This document shows positions 1 to 6,630 of a stretch of DNA of 64,000 nt, one piece after another. Positions within the stretch are counted from its first letter, which is position 1, and each line of letters begins with the position of its first letter. The stretch is taken from contig CBDDIR010000003.1 of the NCBI GenBank assembly GCA_965229115.1, positions 3,100,001-3,164,000 on the forward strand, read 5' to 3'. Under the pieces are notes generated by a model. The model worked only from the letters and a program-made list of their open reading frames with translations. It had not been told where the DNA came from and made no database searches. A program made the translations under genes and the position numbers. Source of the stretch: UBA7672 sp965229115. Lineage in GTDB: Bacteria; Pseudomonadota; Alphaproteobacteria; Caulobacterales; Hyphomonadaceae.

Positions 1-216
1 GATCAGCTCGTCCATGGCCTTGGGGTCCATGACCGCGCCCGACAGGATATGCGCCCCGACTTCCGAGCCCTTCTCCAGCACGACGACCGACACGTCCGTG
101 CCGGTTTCCGCTGCCTTCTGCTTGATCCGGATCGCCGCCGCGAGGCCAGCGGGGCCAGCGCCCACGATGACCACGTCGAAATCCATGGACTCCCGTTCGA
201 CGGCGTCAGCTGTCAT
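1..216 (-). CDS. Electron transfer flavoprotein-ubiquinone oxidoreductase, N-terminal part (cut by window edge)
   Basis: The first 72 codons of a minus-strand gene run off the left edge. After a short leader the translation has a Rossmann FAD motif (VVIVGAGPAGLAAAIRI, about residues 14-30). It continues to EKGSEVGAHILSGAVMDP, which is characteristic of ETF-QO. This inner-membrane flavo/iron-sulfur enzyme passes electrons from acyl-CoA and amino-acid dehydrogenases, through ETF, to ubiquinone. The ATG at 216-214 gives a start just upstream of the FAD fold. It is divergent from the uracil-DNA glycosylase gene. The iron-sulfur and quinone-binding parts lie outside the window. Confidence 0.88.
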   Translation of the reverse strand, partial: MTADAVERESMDFDVVIVGAGPAGLAAAIRIKQKAAETGTDVSVVVLEKGSEVGAHILSGAVMDPKAMDELI

Positions 217-336
217 AATCCCGCTTCTCCAGTCGCCGGGAATTGTTCCCTCGGCGAATACCCTCATATGTACCGCTAGTTAGCCTCAGGTTTCCGAAGC
301 AACAAGGTTCGACGTAAAGGCCCCGGTAGAGCATCT

Positions 337-1221
337 GTGACGCACCCCCAAACCAACCCAGACAAGGCCCATCTTGCGCTAAAGGCGCTGACCGAATTCT
401 GGGCTGATATGGGCCTGGAAGAGGCCCGCGCGTTCACGATTCCCCGTCCTGCCGCGCAAAGAGCCCCTACAGCCGCAAGGCCATCGGCCCCCGTCCGCCA
501 GACCGAACGCCCGCCGGGAAGCCTATCCACAGGCATCGCGCCCGGCGCCGCCGGCGGTCCGCGCCCCGCCCCCCGCCGCATCAACAACAACCCGATCGCC
601 GACGCCCGCCGCCTCGCCGCCGCCGCCAACACGCTGGCCGAGCTGCGCACCGCCATCCAGGGCTTCAACGGCTGCGAGCTGAAGAAGGCCGCCAAGACTA
701 CCGTCGTCTGCGACGGCGCCTTCGACGCCGACATCATGATCGTCGGCGAAGCACCGGGAGGCGAGGAAGACGCACAAGGCCTCCCCTTCGTCGGCCGCGC
801 CGGCCAGCTGCTCGACAAGATGCTCGGAAGCATCGGCATCTCGCGGCAGGAAAACGTGTACATCACGAACCTGATCTACTGGCGTCCGCCCGGCAACCGC
901 GACCCCTCGCCCGCCGAGATGCAGATCTGCGCCCCCTTCCTCACCCGCCAGATCGAACTCAAGAAACCCAAACTCCTGCTCACCGCCGGCAAGTTCGCGA
1001 CGCAAGCCATGCTCGGCACCGAAGACGGCATCATGCGCCTCCGCGGCCGCAAGCTGCTCTATCGGCAAGACGGCCTCCCCACCCCCATCAAGTGCGTGCC
1101 GCTTCTCCATCCCGCCTACCTCCTGCGGAGACCGGAAGACAAAGCCAAAGCCTGGGACGACCTCCGCACCATCGCCACCCTCTGCGACGAACTCGGCATC
1201 AAACGCGGCGCCGCGCTCTAA
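337..1221 (+). CDS. Uracil-DNA glycosylase, family 4
   Basis: A 294-residue protein with GTG start. Residues 1-105 are a Pro/Ala-rich extension, common in alphaproteobacterial members. The catalytic domain follows, with GEAPGGEED (137-145), LPFVGRAGQLL, NLIYWRPPGNRDP and the C-terminal HPAYLLRRP motif. These are the uracil-binding and catalytic motifs of iron-sulfur family-4 glycosylases, which excise uracil from DNA. Cysteines at 113, 125, in QICAPFL and in IKCVPL are the candidate cluster ligands. The first pair is spaced more widely than a classical CxxC, so the ligand set is an inference. No UdgX-type insertion was seen. Confidence 0.85.
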   Translation: MTHPQTNPDKAHLALKALTEFWADMGLEEARAFTIPRPAAQRAPTAARPSAPVRQTERPPGSLSTGIAPGAAGGPRPAPRRINNNPIADARRLAAAANTLAELRTAIQGFNGCELKKAAKTTVVCDGAFDADIMIVGEAPGGEEDAQGLPFVGRAGQLLDKMLGSIGISRQENVYITNLIYWRPPGNRDPSPAEMQICAPFLTRQIELKKPKLLLTAGKFATQAMLGTEDGIMRLRGRKLLYRQDGLPTPIKCVPLLHPAYLLRRPEDKAKAWDDLRTIATLCDELGIKRGAAL

Positions 1222-1229
1222 CACCGTAG

Positions 1230-1248
1230 GGTGCATCAACGATGCACC
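1230..1248. repeat. Short GTGCATC hairpin repeat
   Basis: Perfect 8-bp inverted repeat (GGTGCATC, three-base loop, GATGCACC) directly after the glycosylase gene. The same motif with the same TAGGGTGCATC context recurs twice at 42073-42126. It is a small dispersed palindrome. It might end transcription of the upstream gene but lacks a T-tract. Confidence 0.6.
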
Positions 1249-1256
1249 ACGCCCAC

Positions 1257-1384
1257 GCGCTCGTCCTTCGACGGACGCACGCTAACGCGTGCTGCTCAGG
1301 ATGAGCGCTACACAACCGCCGCCAGCCCAAGCGCTCATCCTGAGCAGCGCAGCAAAGCTGCGCGTCCGTCGAAGGACGAGCGCG
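1257..1384. repeat. Inverted pair of REP-like palindromic elements
   Basis: Two copies of one roughly 50-bp element face each other (1257-1308 and 1331-1384). Each joins GCGCTCGTCCTTCGACGGACG-type sequence to a GC hairpin and a CTCAGGATGAGCGC end. Further copies lie at 41983-42034 and, again as an inverted pair, at 48882-49010. The sequence resembles extragenic palindromes that are abundant in Caulobacter-type genomes. They are probably mobilised by a transposase elsewhere in the genome; none is encoded here. Confidence 0.75.
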
Positions 1385-1396
1385 CCACCCACCGCC

Positions 1397-1502
1397 GTCA
1401 TTCTCGGCCTTATGCCGAGAATCCCGGTTGGCTCAACAGCGGGACACGCAGCTTTCCCCACGACGCGAGAACCAGGATTCTCGGGACAAGCCCGAGAATG
1501 AC
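1397..1502. repeat. Dispersed repeat with GTCATTCTCGG ends (copy A)
   Basis: A 106-bp element bounded by the inverted ends GTCATTCTCGG and CCGAGAATGAC. A diverged copy with the same ends lies at 60605-60711. Both copies continue rightward into a shared segment with two TGTAGGA boxes (1545 and 1600 here) and then into the structured RNA. The repeat is therefore the left part of a composite unit of about 750 bp present twice in the window. Confidence 0.7.
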
Positions 1503-1644
1503 TCCGTGGGTTCCATCAGATTCCGCGGAATCCAACACGCCAACTGTAGGACAGCGCCACCCGAAATCACGCATTCACAACGGCATCCGCACAATCTGCT
1601 GTAGGATGGTCGGCGCCGCCAAACCTCATCCCCACTGACCAATG

Positions 1645-2150
1645 CTAAAACACACACGTCCTGGCAAACGGGAGGTCTTGGAACGCGTCCGAGCTCAAGA
1701 TGTCAGGGCGATTGGCCGGCGTGGCTGCGGTGTGTTGGGGACGTCTCTCCGTGTGAGGGCCGGATCTCTTCAAGGAAGTGGTGTGAGCTGAGGGACGGCG
1801 TATCCGACCTCTCCCGGCAAGCACCGCGAAACGAACTGCGCAGCATTGCCTCTGAAACCAATCAGAGGGTTCCGGGATCTGACGGACAGGTCCCGACACG
1901 CTGAACCGGTCACTGGCAATGGAGCTAAGGCCTCCTGGGGCTTCCCCCCTGGAGCGTCGCTAACAACTCCAAAGCGCCATCACCGGGAAGAACGGCCGAT
2001 AAGGGGCGCGCGCTGACACGCGCATCCGCTGATCCTCGCGATCAGCACTGGCACTACCCACGGCGCAGGTTATCGCGCGCCCCAACTCCCTATTGAGGGA
2101 GGGACGACAACAAGCATCACGGACAGCGCGCGCTCGTCCGAACGAGAGAT
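1645..2150 (+). ncRNA. Large structured non-coding RNA element of unknown family, copy A
   Basis: No coding signal. The stretch aligns almost end to end with 60854-61342. Invariant blocks include GAACGCG, GAAACGAACTGC, a 38-nt identical block at 1895-1932, CCATCACCGGGAAGAACGG and GGCACTACCCACGGCGCA. Between them lie hairpins: 1849-1855 with 1862-1868, 1874-1881 with 1887-1894, 2028-2034 with 2040-2046 and 2086-2091 with 2096-2101. An outer helix pairs 2003-2012 with 2074-2083, and a terminal GGAC/GTCC stem pairs 2121-2124 with 2136-2139. In the other copy most of these stems have different sequences that still pair, which indicates selection on an RNA fold. Plus strand is assumed from the orientation of the following gene. 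It is not tmRNA, RNase P RNA or a group II domain V by motif. A cis-acting leader, trans-acting RNA or orphan mobile-element RNA all remain possible. Confidence 0.65.
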
Positions 2151-2164
2151 CATGTTCGCAACCA

Positions 2165-2311
2165 CCCCCTCCGTCTCGCACGCAGAGCGTGCGATCCACC
2201 TCCCCCAGTCTTCGACTGGTGGAGGCAAGAGAAGCGAAGGGGAATTGCCTCCATCAGTGCGCAGCACTGGGGGAGGTGGATCGTCGCGTCTTCGCGGCGA
2301 GACGGAGGGGG
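2165..2311. repeat. Nested palindromic (MITE-like) element
   Basis: 147 bp with perfect 14-bp ends (2165-2178 and 2298-2311, beginning CCCCCTCCGTCTCG). A second perfect 16-bp inner pair lies at 2193-2208 and 2267-2282, and a TGGAGGCAA/TTGCCTCCA pair lies further in. The whole element can fold into one long hairpin. A second copy with an intact left arm and a decayed right arm lies at 42675-42797. The architecture is that of a non-autonomous miniature element. No transposase is nearby. Confidence 0.7.
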
Positions 2312-2376
2312 CGGCGCATCGCTCACGAACAATACTGCCCGCATCGGACTACCCACCCCATATCGAAAGCCACAAC

Positions 2377-2751
2377 ATGACCACCGATCTCTTCGCCAAA
2401 GCCAATCGCAACCTTCAGCGCGCCGTTGCGCGTGGCGACATCAACGCTGCCGTTCGCTGGACGGATGTAATGCTCAAGCAGCTCCACATCATCCGGACGC
2501 TGAGCGATCTCGACAGCGCCGCGCCCATCCCGAAACCGCGCCGCGCAAAACCGAAACCCGAAGCCCAGACCACCCCCGCCCCCACCATGCCCGTCATGCT
2601 CGATCCCGATGGCTACTCGCCTGGCGGAGAGCCCAACTGGGTCTTGAACATGAAGCGTCTCTATCGCGCCGGCCTGCCCGCCAGCCTCGCGCCCAAAACG
2701 AAGTCAGAGCTTCGCCGCGCTGCGGCGAGCCAGCACCCTACGAATTCGTAA
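2377..2751 (+). CDS. Hypothetical protein
   Basis: 124 residues, not recognised. The N-terminal half is helical and charged (MTTDLFAKANRNLQRAVARG). A Lys/Pro-rich linker follows (about residues 52-66), and then a hydrophilic tail. No signal peptide or membrane segment. The ATG at 2377 is preferred because the frame upstream runs through the palindromic element at 2165-2311. It is the first gene downstream of structured RNA copy A, so a cis effect of that RNA on it is conceivable but unproven. Confidence 0.55.
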   Translation: MTTDLFAKANRNLQRAVARGDINAAVRWTDVMLKQLHIIRTLSDLDSAAPIPKPRRAKPKPEAQTTPAPTMPVMLDPDGYSPGGEPNWVLNMKRLYRAGLPASLAPKTKSELRRAAASQHPTNS

Positions 2752-3067
2752 CGCGACAGCAGGCGTCATATGACATCGCGAACCATGCGCATTCCCCCCC
2801 ACCACGATTCACGCGCGAATCCCGCGACTCGCCTTGATTCCGCATGGTGAGACCGTTGCGCGAGCGTCTTGTTACCGCTCAATCATGGCCATCTTTTCAT
2901 GTTTTTTCAGCCAAAAAACCTGCCGGAAAATCGTCCGTGTCCGGAACAACCCACGCAGAGCCACGTTCCGGACTGGCCCAGACCTCACTGCGTGCAGGGC
3001 TGGAAGCTTAAGCGATAAAGGCGACCGCCGCCGGTGGTCGTCGCACTGCATGAAAAAGGATGCAAAC
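2752..3067 (+). promoter_or_regulatory. Leader region of lipoprotein gene with two perfect hairpins
   Basis: This 316-base gap has no convincing gene. It holds an A/T hairpin (GTTTTTT 2901-2907 with AAAAAAC 2913-2919). It also holds a perfect 9-bp inverted repeat (GTCCGGAAC 2939-2947 with GTTCCGGAC 2965-2973) with a 17-nt loop. The region then leads into the ribosome-binding site of the downstream gene. A long structured 5' UTR is the simplest reading. The A/T hairpin could also be a weak terminator. Confidence 0.4.
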
Positions 3068-3409
3068 ATGTCTTGGCTGAAAAAACATGCTGGGAGCGCA
3101 CGTGTGCTCGCCGTTGTGGCGCTCGGTGGTCTGACCATGACCGCATGCGCAACGAACGGTTACGTCGATGAACAGATCGCTGCGGTTAACAGCCGCCTCG
3201 ACGCCACCGACGCCCGCGTGACGACCGCGACGCAGAAAGCTGATGCGGCCCAGTCCACCGCGAATTCGGCGACCTCGGCTGCCTCGTCCGCCAACTCGGC
3301 TGCTCAAGCCGCCGCCACCGACGCCCGCACGGCCAACCAGCGCCTTGACCAGCTCACCGGCCGCGTCGATGCGCTCGAAAAGCCGCCGACCCGCCGTCCG
3401 CGCGGCTAA
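3068..3409 (+). CDS. Small outer-membrane lipoprotein with alanine-zipper coiled coil
   Basis: 113 residues. A lipoprotein signal peptide ends at the lipobox TMTAC (Cys about residue 27). The mature part is a heptad-like coiled coil rich in Ala, Ser and Asp (ATDARVTTATQKADAAQSTA and on), ending in a basic RRPRG tail. This layout resembles Lpp-type and alanine-zipper lipoproteins that tether or space the outer membrane; the role is inferred from architecture. ATG 3068 has AAGGA seven bases upstream, better placed than the in-frame ATG at 3050. A hairpin follows the gene at 3453-3480. Confidence 0.8.
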   Translation: MSWLKKHAGSARVLAVVALGGLTMTACATNGYVDEQIAAVNSRLDATDARVTTATQKADAAQSTANSATSAASSANSAAQAAATDARTANQRLDQLTGRVDALEKPPTRRPRG

Positions 3410-3452
3410 TCGGGGTTGATTCTTAACTGACCTATGCGTCAGTGTTTGATCA

Positions 3453-3480
3453 GGGCCGGGTTCTGACAGGAGCCCGGCCC
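3453..3480 (+). terminator. GC-rich hairpin after lipoprotein gene
   Basis: GGGCCGGG (3453-3460) pairs perfectly with CCCGGCCC (3473-3480) across a 12-nt loop, 43 bases after the stop codon. No run of T follows, so it may stabilise the 3' end rather than act as a classical intrinsic terminator. Confidence 0.5.
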
Positions 3481-3535
3481 GCCTCAGGCCAGCCGACCGG
3501 CCAGATACGCTGAAAACTATAGTGGAGTACCTGTC

Positions 3536-4411
3536 ATAGATACGCGTGTTTCCCCGCTGCTTCGCGCCACTGCTGTCTCGCTCGGACTGCTGATCGGCGG
3601 AGCGTCGGCGATGGGCGCGTATGCCGAGGAGAAAGTCCCCGCGACTGCCGCCTCCGCCACGGCCGCGAAAACCGTCGAGACGAAAGTCTCCGCAGAAAAG
3701 CCGTCCGAAAAAACCGCCACTCCGAAGCCGGCCGCCAAAAAGCCCGCTGCGAAGAAGGCGCCGCCGAAGGTCGAAATCTCCGCCGAACGTCTCGATGAAA
3801 TTTCGGCCGAGCAGAACATCTCGCAGACTGTGGTCGACATTGCCGGCTGGGTGATCGCCGCCGAAGACAATCGCGACATGCCCTTCGCCATCATCGACAA
3901 GGTCGCAGCGCAGATCCTCGTCTTCAGCGCCGATGGAAAGCTCAAGGGCATGGCGCCCGTGCTGCTCGGCTCCGCGCATGGCGACTATTCCGCCGAGGGC
4001 GTTGGCGATCGCGAACTCAAAGACATCCCGATGGAAGACCGCACCACGCCGGCCGGCCGCTTCCTCGCCGGCTACGGCCCCGCCTTCGGCGGCGAGCATG
4101 TGCTGTGGGTCGACTACGCCACCGCCATCTCCCTCCACCCGATCCCCGCAACGAAAGTCAGCAAGGCCGAGAAGCGCACCCAGCGCCTCAACTCGCCGAA
4201 GACCGACGACAACTACATCTCGCACGGCTGCATCAACGTCTCGCCGACCTTCTACAAGAAGGTGGTGTCCCCGCTCTTCAAGGACGGCGGCATCTTCTAC
4301 GTGCTGCCTGACACGATCTCGCTGGCCGACGCCTTCCCCAGCTTCGGCGCCGATGTCGTCGCCGCAGAGATCGCCGCCGCCGACACCGGCAACACAATCT
4401 CCGCGCGCTAG
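3536..4411 (+). CDS. Periplasmic L,D-transpeptidase family (YkuD) protein, apparent ATA start
   Basis: A YkuD catalytic domain carries SHGCINVSP (Cys nucleophile, conserved His), as in peptidoglycan L,D-transpeptidases. An Ala/Lys/Pro-rich linker of about 50 residues precedes it, which may bind the wall. The first ATG in frame (3611) would start inside a signal peptide. Extending upstream gives DTRVSPLLRATAVSLGLLIG then GASAMGAYA, a complete signal sequence. The only sensible start for it is ATA at 3536, eight bases after GGAG (3524-3527); no ATG, GTG or TTG is in frame there. Either a rare AUA start is used or the base is an error or mutation. Length from ATA is 291 residues. Confidence 0.78.
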   Translation: MDTRVSPLLRATAVSLGLLIGGASAMGAYAEEKVPATAASATAAKTVETKVSAEKPSEKTATPKPAAKKPAAKKAPPKVEISAERLDEISAEQNISQTVVDIAGWVIAAEDNRDMPFAIIDKVAAQILVFSADGKLKGMAPVLLGSAHGDYSAEGVGDRELKDIPMEDRTTPAGRFLAGYGPAFGGEHVLWVDYATAISLHPIPATKVSKAEKRTQRLNSPKTDDNYISHGCINVSPTFYKKVVSPLFKDGGIFYVLPDTISLADAFPSFGADVVAAEIAAADTGNTISAR

Positions 4412-4420
4412 TTGGCCTGA

Positions 4421-6415
4421 TTACTCAGCAGCCGTCAGCGTCTCTTCGACAACCTTGACCACGTCGCCCATGATCTGGGTGATCTTGTAGTCCTTCGGCG
4501 TATAGACGCGGCGCACGCCCATCTGCTTCAGCGCGAGCGCATCGGCTTCCGGAATGATGCCGCCGACGACGACCGGAATATCGAGGCCCTTGGCGCGCAG
4601 GATGCCCAGCGTGTCCTTCACCAGATCGAGGTGCGAGCCCGACAGAATCGACAATCCCACAACGTGGGCCTTGGCATCGATCGCCTGCTGCACAATCTCT
4701 TCCGGCGTAAAGCGAATGCCCTCGTAAACGACATTCATCCCCGCCTGCCGCGCACGAGCCGCAATCTGCTCGGACCCATTGGAGTGACCATCGAGACCAG
4801 GCTTGCCCACCACATAGGTCAGCGTCCGCCCCAGCTTCTTGGAAACGCGCTCGACTTCACCTTTGACCTGCTCGAGTTCTTCCTCGCCATCCGTGGCGAT
4901 GACGATCGCAACGCCCGTCGGTCCGCGATACTCGCCGAACGTGTCGCGCAGGGCCGCGCCCCACTCCCCCACCGTCACCCCGGCTTTGGCCGCAGCGATG
5001 GACGGCGGCATGATATTGGCCCCCGAAGAAGCAGCAGCGCGCAATTCGCCGATCGCGTTGGCGACCGCTTCTTCGCTGCGCTTGGAACGCCACGCTTTCA
5101 GCTTGGCGATCTGGCGGCTTTCGGCGCCGTGATCCTGCGCCATGATCGAACCATCGCCGCCCGACAGCGGCGAGTTCTCGGTCGTCTCGTAGCGGTTGAC
5201 GCCCACCACGATCTGCCGCCCCGCCTCGATCTCCTTCAGGCGAGCACGCTGCGAATCCACCAGCGCCTTCTTCATGAAGTCGACATTCTCGATCGTGCCG
5301 CCCGTCTCATCGAGCTGCTTCAGCATCGCGCGCGCTTCATCCTTCAGCGCTTCCGTCTTCGCGCCGACAACGTGCGATCCATCGAACAGGTCTTCGTATT
5401 CCAGCAGGTCCGTCTCGTAGGCGAGGATCTGCTGCAGACGCAGCGACCATTGCTGATCCCACGGACGCGGCAGGCCAAGCGCCTCGTTCCACGCCGGCAG
5501 CTGCAGAGCCCGGCACCGCGCCCGCTTCGACAGCGTCACAGCAAGCGCCTCGATCAGAATGCGATAGACGTTGTTCTCCGGCTGCGGCTCGGTGAGGCCC
5601 AGCGAGTTCACCTGCACGCCATAGCGGAACATCAGCGCCCGCTTGTCGACCACGCCATAACGCTCGCGGCCGATCTCTTCCCAGAGATCAACGAACGCGC
5701 GCATCTTGCACATCTCGGTCACGAACCGCACGCCCGCGTTCACGAAGAACGAGATGCGCGAGAAGACGGTCGTGAAATCCTTCTCGGGAACCTGTCCGCC
5801 CGCCTTCACCGTATCGAGCACGGCGCACGCGGTCGCCAGCGCGAACGCCAGCTCCTGTTCCGGCGTCGCACCGGCCTCCTGCAGGTGGTAGGAACAGACG
5901 TTCAGCGGATTCCACTTCGGCGTCTCGGTATAGCACCACGCCACCATGTCGCCGATCAGGCGCATCGAAGGCTGCGGCGGGAACACATAGGTGCCGCGCG
6001 ACAGATACTCCTTGATGATGTCGTTCTGGGTCGTGCCCTGCAGCTTCTTGCGGTCACAGCCCTGCTCGTCCGCCAGCGCGACATAGAGCGAGAGCAGATA
6101 CGCCGCCGGGGCGTTGATCGTCATAGAGGTGTTCATCTCCTCGACCTTGATCTGGTCGAAAAGCGCACGCATGTCGCCGAGGTGGCCAACCGGCACGCCG
6201 ACCTTGCCGACTTCGCCCCGCGCGAGAATGTGATCGCTGTCATAGGCCGTCTGGGTCGGCAGGTCGAAAGCGATCGACAGGCCGGTCTGCCCCTTGGCCA
6301 GGTTCTTCCGGTACAGCTTGTTGGACTCTTCCGCGGTGGAGTGTCCCGCATAGGTGCGGAAAATCCACGGCTTGTCCGCGTCATGCTGGAAAGGGGTCGA
6401 AGAACCTTCGGCCAT
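4421..6415 (-). CDS. ecm: Ethylmalonyl-CoA mutase
   Basis: 664 residues, the usual length of MeaA/Ecm-type coenzyme B12 mutases. An N-terminal TIM-barrel substrate domain includes TGLSIAFDLPTQTAYDSDH and EEMNTSMTINAPAAYLLSLY. A C-terminal cobalamin domain carries the base-off motif DGHSNG (542-547) and a late GG in VVVGGIIPE. Single-chain architecture and overall sequence fit (2R)-ethylmalonyl-CoA mutase rather than the large methylmalonyl-CoA mutase subunit. It converts ethylmalonyl-CoA to methylsuccinyl-CoA in acetyl-CoA assimilation. Crotonyl-CoA carboxylase/reductase, which supplies the precursor, is 5 kb away, supporting the call. It converges with the L,D-transpeptidase gene with a 9-base gap. 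Confidence 0.9.
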   Translation of the reverse strand: MAEGSSTPFQHDADKPWIFRTYAGHSTAEESNKLYRKNLAKGQTGLSIAFDLPTQTAYDSDHILARGEVGKVGVPVGHLGDMRALFDQIKVEEMNTSMTINAPAAYLLSLYVALADEQGCDRKKLQGTTQNDIIKEYLSRGTYVFPPQPSMRLIGDMVAWCYTETPKWNPLNVCSYHLQEAGATPEQELAFALATACAVLDTVKAGGQVPEKDFTTVFSRISFFVNAGVRFVTEMCKMRAFVDLWEEIGRERYGVVDKRALMFRYGVQVNSLGLTEPQPENNVYRILIEALAVTLSKRARCRALQLPAWNEALGLPRPWDQQWSLRLQQILAYETDLLEYEDLFDGSHVVGAKTEALKDEARAMLKQLDETGGTIENVDFMKKALVDSQRARLKEIEAGRQIVVGVNRYETTENSPLSGGDGSIMAQDHGAESRQIAKLKAWRSKRSEEAVANAIGELRAAASSGANIMPPSIAAAKAGVTVGEWGAALRDTFGEYRGPTGVAIVIATDGEEELEQVKGEVERVSKKLGRTLTYVVGKPGLDGHSNGSEQIAARARQAGMNVVYEGIRFTPEEIVQQAIDAKAHVVGLSILSGSHLDLVKDTLGILRAKGLDIPVVVGGIIPEADALALKQMGVRRVYTPKDYKITQIMGDVVKVVEETLTAAE

Positions 6416-6630
6416 ACTGTGTCTCTACGCCTTGCTGCGAATGCGAAGGCACAAAACTGCAAACCGCGGACCGAAGCAAGCCGGTGCGGCAAAGTCCTGC
6501 CTCCTGTGGCCGTTAAGCTTAGCCGGCCTTGCGCAGCACGCGAAAAACCGCGTGGGCGGCCTGATCCGCTTTCCCTCTCCGTAACGCATTCCCTTGTGAG
6601 AGCGCCAAACGCACAGGGTCAGGGCCAGAT

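Noticed and set aside
1645..1899. Short open frames inside the structured RNA copies
   Set aside because: They differ between the two copies and are not conserved as protein, while the RNA stems are.
1640..2150. Possible tmRNA, RNase P RNA or group II intron
   Set aside because: No tag-peptide frame or tRNA-like ends, no GAGGAAAGTCC-type RNase P core, no domain V motif. Two copies within one window also argue against tmRNA or RNase P.
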